Shown piece after piece: positions 33,709-41,862 of a DNA stretch of 64,000 nt; the stretch's first letter is position 1; each line of letters begins with the position of its first letter. The DNA is from Sphingomonas sp. AR_OL41 (GTDB taxonomy: Bacteria; Pseudomonadota; Alphaproteobacteria; Sphingomonadales; Sphingomonadaceae). Below the pieces are notes generated by a model that saw nothing but the letters and a program-made list of their open reading frames with translations, did not search any database and had not been told where the DNA came from. The DNA lies in NCBI RefSeq assembly GCF_029911635.1, contig NZ_JARYTI010000003.1, forward strand, positions 62,001 to 126,000. Reading direction: 5' to 3'. The position numbers and the translations under genes were made by a program.

Positions 33709-34500
33709 ATGGCAAGTCTCCTCGATCCCACGGCGCGCGGGCGCGTCATTCTCGTCGGCGCTGGTCCGGGCGATCCCGGCCTGCTCACCGTCCGTGCCGT
33801 CGCCGCGTTGAAGGCGGCCGATGTTGTCGTCCATGACGGGCTGATCGATCCCCGCGTGCTCGATATCGCCCCGCCGGGCGCGCAGCGCATCTCGGTCGCC
33901 AAGAGCCGCGCGCGCCACACCCTGCCGCAGGACGCGATCAACGCGCTGATCGTCGCGCATGTGAAGGCCGGCAGCGTCGTCGTGCGCCTGAAAGGCGGCG
34001 ATCCCTTCATCTTCGGGCGTGGCGGCGAAGAGGTCGAGGCGGTGCGCACCGCCGGCCTGCCGGTCGAGGTCATTCCCGGCGTCTCCGCCGCGCTGGGCTG
34101 CGCCGCCGAGGCGATGCTCCCGCTCACCCATCGCGACCATAGCAGCGCGGTCAGCTTCGTCGCCGGCCAGTGCAAGGGCCTGGCCGAGCAGGACTGGTCC
34201 GGCCTCGCCGGCCAGGGCCGCACGCTCGTCATCTATATGGGCGTCGCCACCGCCGCCGACATCGCCGACAAGCTGATGGCCGATGGCGTCGCGCCCGACA
34301 TGCCCGTCGCGGTGCTCGAAAAGGGCACGCTGGCCGGCAGCCGCGCGATGCGCACCTTGCTCGCCGATCTCGGGCCGATGGTGGCGCGCGAGCGTGTCGC
34401 CAGCCCGGCGATCATCGTCGTCGGCGAGGTCGTCGAGCTGTCCGACGCCGAGGACAAGCTCGCCCGCTGGGCCCGCGTCGCCGAGGGGATGGCCGCATGA
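33709..34500 (+). CDS. cobA: Uroporphyrinogen-III C-methyltransferase (siroheme branch)
   Basis: This SAM-dependent enzyme makes precorrin-2 from uroporphyrinogen III, the first step toward siroheme. The siroheme is the cofactor needed by the sulfite reductase two genes downstream. The 263 residues carry the family signatures VILVGAGPGDPGLLTVRAV and VVRLKGGDPFIFGRGGEEVE, with VSAALGCAAEAMLPLTHRD in between. It is a single-domain SUMT without the CysG dehydrogenase/ferrochelatase part. The start at 33709 fits the family N-terminus. The ATG of the DUF2849 gene overlaps its stop by four bases. Confidence 0.95.
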   Translation: MASLLDPTARGRVILVGAGPGDPGLLTVRAVAALKAADVVVHDGLIDPRVLDIAPPGAQRISVAKSRARHTLPQDAINALIVAHVKAGSVVVRLKGGDPFIFGRGGEEVEAVRTAGLPVEVIPGVSAALGCAAEAMLPLTHRDHSSAVSFVAGQCKGLAEQDWSGLAGQGRTLVIYMGVATAADIADKLMADGVAPDMPVAVLEKGTLAGSRAMRTLLADLGPMVARERVASPAIIVVGEVVELSDAEDKLARWARVAEGMAA

Positions 34501-34793
34501 AACTTCTGACCGGCAACGACCTGCCGAGCGGCGACGTCATCTGGTGGACCGGCAGCGGCTGGTCGCGCCATGTCGAGGATGCGACCGACGTCACCGACCA
34601 GGGCGAGGCGATCGCCCGCGCCGAGGAAGGCGCGCGCCATGTCAACGCCGCCTATGTCATCGACGCCACCGCCACCCCCGAAGGCCCGCGCCCGGCGCAC
34701 ATCAAGGACCGCGTCCGCGCGCTCGGCCCGACGGTGCGCCCCGATTTGACGCTCAAGCCGGCCGATCCTGCCGCCGGGGATTGGGTGATATGA
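34497..34793 (+). CDS. DUF2849 protein of the sulfite reductase operon
   Basis: This 98-aa soluble protein contains LTGNDLPSGDVIWWTGSGWS and an acidic, helical middle (GEAIARAEEGARHVNAAYVI), the pattern of the DUF2849 family. These proteins recur between cobA/cysG and cysI in alphaproteobacteria. The role is unknown. The conserved position suggests it assists sulfite reductase or siroheme insertion, which is inference. Its ATG overlaps the cobA stop; two long hairpins separate it from cysI. Confidence 0.85.
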   Translation: MKLLTGNDLPSGDVIWWTGSGWSRHVEDATDVTDQGEAIARAEEGARHVNAAYVIDATATPEGPRPAHIKDRVRALGPTVRPDLTLKPADPAAGDWVI

Positions 34794-34798
34794 GTTAT

Positions 34799-34899
34799 TT
34801 CACGCGAAGGCGCGAAGGCGCAAAGATGACTTTTCGTGAAATTGCATCTGAACCCGCACCTGTTTCACACGCCTTCGCGCCCTCGCGCCTTCGCGTGAA
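34799..34899. repeat. Long inverted repeat 1 between DUF2849 and cysI
   Basis: The 17-base arm TTCACGCGAAGGCGCGA (34799-34815) is matched exactly by TCGCGCCTTCGCGTGAA at 34883-34899. It starts five bases after the DUF2849 stop and encloses a 67-base A/T-richer loop. A further half-arm (CACGCCTTCACGCGAA) recurs at 35001-35016. Confidence 0.85.
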
Positions 34900-34911
34900 T
34901 CCTTTATCTTC

Positions 34912-34977
34912 CTCCGCGCCTCCGCGCCTCCGCGTGAACAAATTTTCTTTCTCACGCGGAGACGCGGAGACGCGGAG
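34912..34977. repeat. Long inverted repeat 2 between DUF2849 and cysI
   Basis: A 26-base arm made of three CTCCGCG units (34912-34937) pairs with three CGCGGAG units at 34952-34977, with two mismatches and a 14-base A/T-rich loop. In RNA this is a very stable hairpin about 60 bases before the cysI start. It is related in design to repeat 1 but has a different unit sequence. Confidence 0.85.
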
Positions 34978-35039
34978 AAGTGTCGTGCGCTTCGCTCCAT
35001 CACGCCTTCACGCGAACAATTCTTCCGGGTCCTTCGCCA

Positions 35040-36671
35040 ATGTATAAATACGACCAGTACGACCAGGGCATCGTCGACGCGCGCGTCGAGGAGTTTCGTG
35101 ATCAGGTGAAGCGCCGCCTCGCCGGCCAGATCACCGAGGACCAGTTCAAGCCGCTGCGGCTGATGAACGGGCTCTATCTCCAGCTCCACGCCTATATGCT
35201 GCGCGTCGCGGTGCCCTATGGCACGCTTGACGGGCGCCAGATGCGCATGCTCGGCCACATCGCGCGCAAATATGATCGCGGCTATGGCCATTTCACCACG
35301 CGGCAGAACATCCAGTATAACTGGATCAAGCTCGACGAGGCGCCCGACATCCTCGCCGATCTCGCGACAGTCGAGATGCATGCCATCCAGACCAGCGGCA
35401 ATTGCATCCGCAATATTTCGTCGGATCAATATGCCGGCGCCGCCGCCGACGAGGTCGCCGATCCGCGCCCCTGGGCCGAACTGCTGCGCCAGTGGAGCAC
35501 CTTCCACCCCGAATTCAGCTATTTGCCGCGCAAGTTCAAGATCGCGGTGATCGCCGCCGACGAGGATCGCGCGGCGATGCGGCTGCACGATATCGGCATC
35601 CAGCTGGTCGAGCGCGACGGCATACTTGGGGCGAAGGTCTATGTCGGCGGCGGCATGGGCCGCACCCCGATGATCGCGCCCGAGATCAAGGATTTCGTCG
35701 GTGCCGACGACCTGCTGAGTTATGTCGAGGCGTGCCTGCGGGTCTACAACCGCTATGGCCGGCGCGACAATATCTACAAGGCGCGGATCAAGATCCTGCT
35801 CCATGAGCTGGGCGCGGCCGAATATGCCCGCCAGGTCGAGGAGGAGTTTGCGCTGGTCAAGCAGCTCGGCATCGATCCACCGCTCGCCGAGCTGGAGCGC
35901 ATCACCGCGATGTTCGCCGCGCCGGCGTTCGATGCGACGGCCGCCGACGACATCGACCGGAGCGACCCCGATTTCGCCGTCTGGGTCGACCAGAACGTCA
36001 AGCCGCACAAACAACCGGGCTATGCGATCGTCAATATCAGCCTCAAGCCGATCGGCGGCATCCCCGGTGACGCCTCGGCCGACCAGATCGACCTGATGGC
36101 CGACCTCGCCGAGCGCTTCAGCTTCGACGAACTGCGCGTCACCCACGCCCAGAACATCGTCCTGCCGCATGTCCGCAAGGCCGATCTTTACACGGTGTGG
36201 CAGGCGCTCAACGAAGCGGGCCTCGCCGAGGCCAATCTCGACCTGATCAGCGATATCATCGCCTGCCCCGGTCTCGATTATTGCAGCCTCGCCAATGCCC
36301 GCTCGATCCCCGTCGCGCAGAAGATCGCGACGCGCTTCGCCTCGCCCGCGCGCCAGCGCGACCTCGGCGAACTCAAGCTCAAGATCAGCGGCTGCATCAA
36401 TGCTTGCGGCCACCATCATGCCGGTCACATCGGCATCCTCGGTGTCGACAAGAAGGGCACCGAAAATTACCAGCTGCTGCTCGGCGGCTCGGGCGCTGAG
36501 GATGTCAGCCTCGGCAAGATCACCGGCCCCGGCTTCGACGAGGACGGCATCGTCGATGCGATCGAGCGCGTCACCGACAAATATCTCGCCACGCGCGAAC
36601 AGGGCGAGCGTTTCCTCGACACCTATCGCCGCATCGGCTTCGAACCGTTCAAGGAAGCGATCTATGGCTGA
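35040..36671 (+). CDS. cysI: Sulfite reductase hemoprotein (siroheme, 4Fe-4S)
   Basis: The enzyme reduces sulfite to sulfide in the cytoplasm. The 543-aa protein is a nitrite/sulfite reductase of the NirA/CysI fold. The coupled siroheme/Fe-S ligands are intact: Cys409-x5-Cys415 in CPGLDYC and Cys452-x3-Cys456 in CINAC. HFTTRQNIQYNW and the siroheme-contacting arginines of NAR and RNIS blocks are also present. No flavoprotein partner (CysJ) is encoded nearby, so ferredoxin or another donor is likely. Neighbours making sulfite and siroheme favour sulfite over nitrite. The ATG at 35040 starts MYKYDQYDQG. Confidence 0.94.
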   Translation: MYKYDQYDQGIVDARVEEFRDQVKRRLAGQITEDQFKPLRLMNGLYLQLHAYMLRVAVPYGTLDGRQMRMLGHIARKYDRGYGHFTTRQNIQYNWIKLDEAPDILADLATVEMHAIQTSGNCIRNISSDQYAGAAADEVADPRPWAELLRQWSTFHPEFSYLPRKFKIAVIAADEDRAAMRLHDIGIQLVERDGILGAKVYVGGGMGRTPMIAPEIKDFVGADDLLSYVEACLRVYNRYGRRDNIYKARIKILLHELGAAEYARQVEEEFALVKQLGIDPPLAELERITAMFAAPAFDATAADDIDRSDPDFAVWVDQNVKPHKQPGYAIVNISLKPIGGIPGDASADQIDLMADLAERFSFDELRVTHAQNIVLPHVRKADLYTVWQALNEAGLAEANLDLISDIIACPGLDYCSLANARSIPVAQKIATRFASPARQRDLGELKLKISGCINACGHHHAGHIGILGVDKKGTENYQLLLGGSGAEDVSLGKITGPGFDEDGIVDAIERVTDKYLATREQGERFLDTYRRIGFEPFKEAIYG

Positions 36672-37065
36672 TGACGAACAGCCCGCCGTCACGCTCGACG
36701 CCTTTCTGGCCGGGCAGAGCAACGCCACCTCGGTGCGGCTCGAGGCCGGCGACGATGCGCGCGCGCTCCTTCCCCATATCGAGCAGCTCGCGCTGATCGA
36801 GGTGAGCTTCCCCACCTTCCGCGACGGTCGCGGCTACTCCGCCGCGCGCGTGCTGCGCGAGGGCGGTTATCGCGGCGAATTGCGCGCCGCCGGCGACGTG
36901 CTGGTCGACCAGGTGCCGCTGATGCGGCGCTGCGGCTTCGACAGCTTCGCGCCCGAGGCCGAGATCGACGCGGCAACGCTCGACGCCGCGCTCGCCCGCT
37001 ACGAGAATGTCTATCAAAAGGCCGCCGACGGCCGCGTACCGGTATGGAAATTGCGCCATGGCTGA
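36664..37065 (+). CDS. DUF934 protein of the sulfite reductase operon
   Basis: This 133-aa soluble protein overlaps the cysI stop by eight bases and the cysH start by a further eight. The block IEVSFPTFRDGRGYSAARVL followed by YRGELRAAGDVLVDQVPLM is the DUF934 signature. The family is found almost only between cysI and cysH or next to cysI in proteobacteria. A helper role in sulfite reduction (for example electron delivery or cofactor assembly) is commonly suggested but not shown by the sequence. There is one cysteine (RRCGFDSF). Confidence 0.9.
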   Translation: MADDEQPAVTLDAFLAGQSNATSVRLEAGDDARALLPHIEQLALIEVSFPTFRDGRGYSAARVLREGGYRGELRAAGDVLVDQVPLMRRCGFDSFAPEAEIDAATLDAALARYENVYQKAADGRVPVWKLRHG

Positions 37066-37816
37066 GCCGGCGCGTCGCCTTGACATCATCGACACCGCGC
37101 CCGCCTTCACGGCGGCCGACGCGGCGGCGATGGAACGGCGCTTTGCCGGCGTCGATACCGGCGACATGCTCGGCGAACTGCTGACCGGCGAACTCAAGGG
37201 CCGTGTCGCCGCGGTCTCGTCATTCGGTGCCGAGAGCGCGGTGCTGCTCCACCTGATCTCGCAGATCGACCGCGATATCCCGGTCATCTTCCTCAACACG
37301 CAGAAGATTTTCGGGGAGACCCTGGCCTATCGCGACGAACTGTCCGAGCGCCTGGGCCTGACCGATCTGCGCGTCTTCCGCCCCGATCCCCATCTGCTCG
37401 CTGCGAAGGATTCGACCGGGCTGCGCTGGTCCTATGATCCCGACGGCTGCTGCGACCTGCGCAAGGTCCAGCCGCTGCGCCGCGCGCTCGCGCCGTTCGA
37501 TGCGTGGATCTCGGGCCGCAAGGGTTTCCAGGCCGGCACGCGAACGCTGATGCCGCGCTTCGAGGAGGATGAGGGCCGGTTGAAACTCAACCCGCTCGCC
37601 GACTGGGACAAGCCCCGCCTCGAAGCATGGTTCGAGGAGCACAAGCTCCCGCGCCATCCTTTGGAAGCGGAGGGCTACCCCTCGATCGGCTGCGCCCCCT
37701 GCACCTCCAAGGTCCAACCCGACGAAGACCCCCGCGCCGGCCGCTGGCGCGGCTGGGAAAAGGTCGAATGCGGCATTCATGTGCCCGAAAAGCCCGGCGA
37801 AGAACCGGTCTTCTAA
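37058..37816 (+). CDS. cysH: Adenylyl-sulfate (APS) reductase, 4Fe-4S type
   Basis: The 252-aa enzyme reduces activated sulfate to sulfite, feeding CysI. The Fe-S-type cysteine set is complete: Cys131-Cys132 in DGCCDLRK, Cys212-x2-Cys215 in SIGCAPC, and the catalytic Cys238 in VECGIH. This set marks the APS-using branch rather than the cluster-free PAPS reductases. The PP-loop nucleotide motif is SSFGAESAVLLHL. The ATG at 37058 overlaps the DUF934 gene. Sulfate adenylyltransferase genes (cysD/N) are not in the window. Confidence 0.95.
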   Translation: MAEPARRLDIIDTAPAFTAADAAAMERRFAGVDTGDMLGELLTGELKGRVAAVSSFGAESAVLLHLISQIDRDIPVIFLNTQKIFGETLAYRDELSERLGLTDLRVFRPDPHLLAAKDSTGLRWSYDPDGCCDLRKVQPLRRALAPFDAWISGRKGFQAGTRTLMPRFEEDEGRLKLNPLADWDKPRLEAWFEEHKLPRHPLEAEGYPSIGCAPCTSKVQPDEDPRAGRWRGWEKVECGIHVPEKPGEEPVF

Positions 37817-37821
37817 AAGCT

Positions 37822-38008
37822 CCTCCCCGGCACGGGGAGGGGGACCATTCGCCTCTTCGGCGAATGGTGGAGGGGCTGGTCGAGCAAGACCACGCCTCAT
37901 CAGATATCAGATTGGTTTGCCAAACGAGATCGGGGTTTTGCCGGCGTGCACCCGCCCGACCAGCCCCTCCACCGCTTCGCGGTCCCCCTCCCCGTTCCGG
38001 GGAGGAAT
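37822..38008. repeat. ~187-bp nested inverted-repeat element after cysH
   Basis: The left arm CTCCTCCCCGGCACGGGGAG followed by GGGGACC is mirrored on the right by GGTCCCCCTCCCCGTTCCGG and GGAGGAATT. Inside these, GGTGGAGGGGCTGGTCG (37868 onwards) answers CGACCAGCCCCTCCACC. Small hairpins such as ATTCGCC-TCTTC-GGCGAAT lie between. It has no gene. It starts a few bases after the cysH stop and probably ends that transcript. It is a different family from the 102-bp element. Confidence 0.8.
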
Positions 38009-38394
38009 TGATTCAACATCGCGCCTCCCAGGTCAAACTCGCGCCCGCTCGACCCCACGCCGCTCACCGGATGTTGGATCGGCGACCAAAAGCGAGACGG
38101 ACACGGACAATGGCGATCACGAACAAAGCCACGCTTCCCCATAAATGGTCGAATAAAGCCTGGCTAATCGCGCCGCGCACGCATCGCCGCGCCGGCGAAG
38201 ACGGTCAGATTCCGATGTTGGATATTCCGCCCATATCGGACACGCCACTTACCCCCGGCAAGTACAGGCAAAGAACAGCAAAGCGGCCCCATATGGTCGT
38301 CATAATAGGTCGATTACTTGAGGTGGTCCGCGCACCCGACTTGAGCATTACTTGCCGGCACGCCCCACGCCGATCCAACATCGCAGCTTCTGTC
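38009..38394. other. Non-coding stretch between the cysH repeat and dnaB
   Basis: About 386 bases with no supportable gene; the open frames crossing it have implausible products and no ribosome binding sites. GC is somewhat lower than in flanking genes. GATGTTGGATCGGCG at 38070-38084 recurs inverted as CGCCGATCCAACATC at 38368-38382, and CCCCACGCCG occurs at both ends (38053 and 38363), suggesting the borders of an old inserted or rearranged segment. No tRNA-like cloverleaf was found. Confidence 0.5.
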
Positions 38395-39882
38395 TCAATA
38401 CCCCACAAAGTCCGAGAAGCGCGTCACGCTCGGCTCGAACTTGAGGATGACCTTGCCGGTCGCGCCGTGGCGCTGCTTGGCGATGATCAGCTCGGCCAGG
38501 CCGAACACGCGCTCCATGTCGGTCGCCCATTGCGCGTGATCCTCGAAGATCTTGGCGCTGTCGCCCTCGACCGGGCGCTTGGGCTCCTTCGCCGCGACGT
38601 AATAATCCTCGCGATAGACGAACATGACGATGTCGGCGTCCTGCTCGATCGACCCCGATTCGCGCAGATCCGACAGCTGCGGGCGCTTGTCCTCGCGCTG
38701 CTCGACCGCGCGGCTGAGCTGCGACAGCGCCATCACCGGCACGTTCATGTCCTTGGCCAGCGTCTTCAGGCCACGGCTGATCTCGGAGATTTCCTGCACG
38801 CGGCCGTCGCTCGACGCCTTGGCCGAGCCCGTGAGCAGCTGGAGATAGTCGATCACCACCAGCCCGATCTCGTTGTTATGGCGGCGCTGCAGCCGCCGCA
38901 TCCGCGTGTGCAGCGCGCCGATCGTCAGGCCGGCGGTATCGTCGATGAACAAGGGCAGGTTTTCGAGGTCGGCGGCGGCGGCGGCGAGCTGGTTGAACTC
39001 GGCCTTGCTGATCTTGCCCATGCGCAACGCCTCGGACGAGATGCGCGCCTGCTCCGACAAGATACGCGTCGCCAGCTGGTCGGCCGACATTTCGAGGCTG
39101 AAGAACGCGACCTTGGCGCCGACCGATTCGGACGGCGAAATGCCGTCGCGCATGTCGCGCATCCAGCGCTGTGCCGCGTTGAAGGCGATGTTGGTGGCGA
39201 GCGAGGTCTTGCCCATGCCGGGACGTCCGGCAAGGATCATCAGATCGCTGTGGTGCATGCCGCCGATCTTGGCGTTGACCGAGTCGAGCCCGGTCGTGAT
39301 GCCCGACAGATTGCCGCCCGAATTGAGCGCGCGCTGCGCCATCTTGACCGCCATGGTGGTGGCCTGGGCAAAGGTCTTGATCGCGCTCTCGGTGCCGCCA
39401 TCGGCCGCGACCTTGAACAGCTCCTCCTCGGCCGCCTCGATCTGCGCGCGCGGATTGACCTCTTCCGAGGTGTCCATCGCGCGGTCGACCAGCCCGCGCC
39501 CGACCGTCACCAAAGTGCGCAGCATGGCGAGGTCGTAGATCTGCTGCGCGAACTGCCGCGCGCCGATCAGCCCGGCGCCCGAACCCGTCAGCTGGGCGAG
39601 ATAGCTTGGCCCGCCAAGCTCCTTCATCCCCTCATCGGCCTCGAACATCGGGCGCAGCGTCACCGGTGTCGCCAGCATGTCGTTGCCACGCAGCGTCTTG
39701 ATCGCGGAGAAGATCCGGCCATGGACCGGCTCGAAGAAATGGTCGGGCTCGAGCTTGTCGATCAGATCGTCGGCGAGCCGGTTGTCGATCATCATCGCGC
39801 CGAGCATCGCCGCTTCCGCCTCGACATTCTGCGGGAGGGTCTGCGCTTCGGGAGTCGCGGGATGCATCAGGATGGTGGCCAT
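38395..39882 (-). CDS. dnaB: Replicative DNA helicase DnaB
   Basis: This hexameric 5'-3' helicase unwinds DNA at the replication fork. At 495 aa it has the N-terminal primase-interacting domain (PQNVEAEAAMLGAMMIDN), a linker, and the RecA-like domain. That domain shows Walker A GRPGMGKTSLA, FFSLEMSADQLATRI, Walker B LVVIDYLQLL, and LSQLSRAVEQREDKRPQLSD followed by SGSIEQDADIV. No intein is present. It is divergent from trmFO, the start codons lying about 120 bases apart. Confidence 0.97.
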   Translation of the reverse strand: MATILMHPATPEAQTLPQNVEAEAAMLGAMMIDNRLADDLIDKLEPDHFFEPVHGRIFSAIKTLRGNDMLATPVTLRPMFEADEGMKELGGPSYLAQLTGSGAGLIGARQFAQQIYDLAMLRTLVTVGRGLVDRAMDTSEEVNPRAQIEAAEEELFKVAADGGTESAIKTFAQATTMAVKMAQRALNSGGNLSGITTGLDSVNAKIGGMHHSDLMILAGRPGMGKTSLATNIAFNAAQRWMRDMRDGISPSESVGAKVAFFSLEMSADQLATRILSEQARISSEALRMGKISKAEFNQLAAAAADLENLPLFIDDTAGLTIGALHTRMRRLQRRHNNEIGLVVIDYLQLLTGSAKASSDGRVQEISEISRGLKTLAKDMNVPVMALSQLSRAVEQREDKRPQLSDLRESGSIEQDADIVMFVYREDYYVAAKEPKRPVEGDSAKIFEDHAQWATDMERVFGLAELIIAKQRHGATGKVILKFEPSVTRFSDFVGY

Positions 39883-40004
39883 GGCGTTCTCATAGCCTTC
39901 GGCGCGGCAGCCTCAAGCGACTTGCGGCCAAAGCGTTCGCAAACGACTGTGGATTACGGGCATGACCTTTGTCAGCCGCGTCCGACATGGCTATCAGCCG
40001 CGCC

Positions 40005-41321
40005 ATGACACATGACATCCACATCATCGGCGGCGGCCTCGCCGGGTCGGAAGCCGCCTGGCAGCTCGCCGAGGCAGGCTTCAAGGTCCGCCTGTCGGAA
40101 ATGCGCGGCACGGGCGAGATGACCCCGGCGCATCATACCGACGGCCTCGCCGAACTGGTCTGCTCGAACAGCTTCCGCTCGGACGACGCGACGAGCAACG
40201 CCGTCGGCCTGCTCCATGCCGAGATGCGCGCGCTCGGCTCGCTGATCCTGCGCGAGGGCGACATCCACCGCGTGCCCGCCGGTTCGGCGCTGGCGGTCGA
40301 TCGCGACGGCTTCTCGGCCGGCGTCACGGGCGCGCTCACCGCGCATCCCAACATCACGATCGTCCGCGAGCGCGTCGACACCCTGCCCGATAACGGCCTC
40401 GCGATCATCGCGACGGGCCCACTTACGGCAGCCCCCCTCGCCGCGAGCATCGGTGCGGCGACCGGGGCCGATGCGCTGGCCTTTTTCGACGCGATCGCGC
40501 CGATCGTCTATTTCGACAGCATCGACATGGAGACGGCGTGGTTCCAGTCGCGCTGGAACAAGGGCGAGGGCAAGGACTACATCAACTGCGCGCTGTCGAA
40601 GGAGGAGTATCTCGCCTTCCACACCGGGCTGATCGAGGGCGAGAAGACCGAGTTCAAGGAATGGGAGCGCGACACGCCCTATTTCGAGGGCTGCATGCCG
40701 ATCGAGGTGATGGCCGAGCGCGGGTTCGACACGCTGCGCTTCGGCCCGATGAAGCCCGTCGGGCTCGACGATCCGCGCACCGGGCGCTGGCCGCATGCCG
40801 TGGTGCAGCTGCGCCAGGACAATGCGCAAGGGACGCTGTGGAACATCGTCGGCTTCCAGACCAAGCTCAAGCATGCCGATCAGGTGCGGCTGTTCCGCAC
40901 CATCCCGGGGCTCGAAAAGGCCGAGTTCGCGCGGCTCGGCGGCCTGCACCGCAACACCTTCATTCGCTCGCCCGAGCTGCTCGACCCGACCCTGCGCCTG
41001 AAGTCAAAGCCCAACATCCGCTTTGCCGGCCAGATCACCGGCTGCGAAGGCTATATCGAGAGTGCAGCGATCGGCCTGCTCGCCGGCCGCTTCGCCGCCG
41101 CCGAGCTGCGCGGCGAGACGCTGGCGCCGCCGCCGGTCGAGACCGCCTTCGGCGCGCTGCTGCATCACATCACCGGCGCGGCCGAGGCCGCGACCTACCA
41201 GCCGATGAACGTCAATTTCGGCCTGTTCCCGCCGATCGAAGGCCGCACCAAGAAAGCCGACCGCAAGCGCATGTACACCGACCGCGCCCGCGCGGCGCTG
41301 GCGCAGTGGCTGGCGGCCTGA
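40005..41321 (+). CDS. trmFO: Folate/FAD-dependent tRNA (uracil-54) methyltransferase TrmFO
   Basis: This flavoenzyme methylates U54 in the T-loop of tRNA using methylenetetrahydrofolate and FADH2. The 438 residues begin with the FAD motif [14 protein letters not shown]. Cys53 in [12 protein letters not shown] matches the conserved nucleophile position of this family, and [14 protein letters not shown] carries the second conserved cysteine. [22 protein letters not shown] near the C-terminus is also diagnostic. The ATG at 40005 gives the canonical start; an ATG at 39987 would add six residues. Its stop abuts the convergent EF-hand gene. Confidence 0.95.
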   Translation: MTHDIHIIGGGLAGSEAAWQLAEAGFKVRLSEMRGTGEMTPAHHTDGLAELVCSNSFRSDDATSNAVGLLHAEMRALGSLILREGDIHRVPAGSALAVDRDGFSAGVTGALTAHPNITIVRERVDTLPDNGLAIIATGPLTAAPLAASIGAATGADALAFFDAIAPIVYFDSIDMETAWFQSRWNKGEGKDYINCALSKEEYLAFHTGLIEGEKTEFKEWERDTPYFEGCMPIEVMAERGFDTLRFGPMKPVGLDDPRTGRWPHAVVQLRQDNAQGTLWNIVGFQTKLKHADQVRLFRTIPGLEKAEFARLGGLHRNTFIRSPELLDPTLRLKSKPNIRFAGQITGCEGYIESAAIGLLAGRFAAAELRGETLAPPPVETAFGALLHHITGAAEAATYQPMNVNFGLFPPIEGRTKKADRKRMYTDRARAALAQWLAA

Positions 41322-41804
41322 TCAGCCGTCCTCGCCCGGTGTCTCGGCGGCCTGATCGCTCGCCGGCTTGTCGTCGGGGCGGCATTTCGGGCGCGGGCGG
41401 GTCTTGCGCTTGACGGCGGTGGCGGCGAACTCGGTCGGGTTCATCGCGCCGGACTTGTCGCCATCGGCGGTCGCGAACTTGGTTTCGGCCTTGATCGCCC
41501 ATTCGTCGAACGACAGCACTCCGTCATGGTTGGTGTCGAGCTTGGCATAGGCCTTGCGCCGCGCCGCGAGATACTCTTCGCGTGTCACCTGGCCGTTGCG
41601 GTCCTTGTCGTAACGGTCGAAGCGCTTCTGCTCGCGCGTTCTGTCGGACACTTCGGGGACGGTGTCGGGCAGCGGCGCGGTCGCCTGCGCCGCGGGCGCT
41701 GCCGCCAGCAAGGGGATCGCCGGCCGGCCGCGGGAAGAAAAGAAGGTGATGCCCGCACCGACCAGCATCAATATTGCAACACCACCCGCAAAATACCGCC
41801 ACAT
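41322..41804 (-). CDS. Membrane-anchored EF-hand calcium-binding protein
   Basis: This 160-aa protein has an N-terminal hydrophobic helix (GGVAILMLVGAGITFF, ~7-22), probably an anchor, and a Pro/Ala linker. Three EF-hand loops follow: DKDRNGQVTREE (66-77), DTNHDGVLSFDE (90-101) and DGDKSGAMNPTE (114-125), all with the expected acidic and glycine positions. The C-terminus is Lys/Arg-rich, then acidic. Calcium binding in the periplasm is expected; the partner is unknown. It is convergent with trmFO with no gap. Confidence 0.9.
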   Translation of the reverse strand: MWRYFAGGVAILMLVGAGITFFSSRGRPAIPLLAAAPAAQATAPLPDTVPEVSDRTREQKRFDRYDKDRNGQVTREEYLAARRKAYAKLDTNHDGVLSFDEWAIKAETKFATADGDKSGAMNPTEFAATAVKRKTRPRPKCRPDDKPASDQAAETPGEDG

Positions 41805-41862
41805 AGCGCCACCCCCGTTACAGGTAGCGTCAGGCTATCGCATCCGCCTTCGCCTTGAAAGT

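Noticed and set aside
34912..34977. CRISPR-like tandem CTCCGCG/CGCGGAG units
   Set aside because: The units are 8-9 bases, contiguous and arranged as one inverted repeat with no spacers, so this is a hairpin and not an array.
34800..36815. 671-codon minus-strand open frame over cysI
   Set aside because: It is antisense to cysI, which carries all siroheme and Fe-S ligands; its C-terminal part runs through the repeat hairpins.
38009..38394. Possible tRNA or small RNA gene in the gap before dnaB
   Set aside because: No cloverleaf, no T-loop GTTC-type sequence with matching stems and no terminator could be found by eye.
37627..40008. 793-codon plus-strand open frame from cysH into dnaB
   Set aside because: It crosses the repeat element and runs antisense to dnaB; no domain is recognisable.
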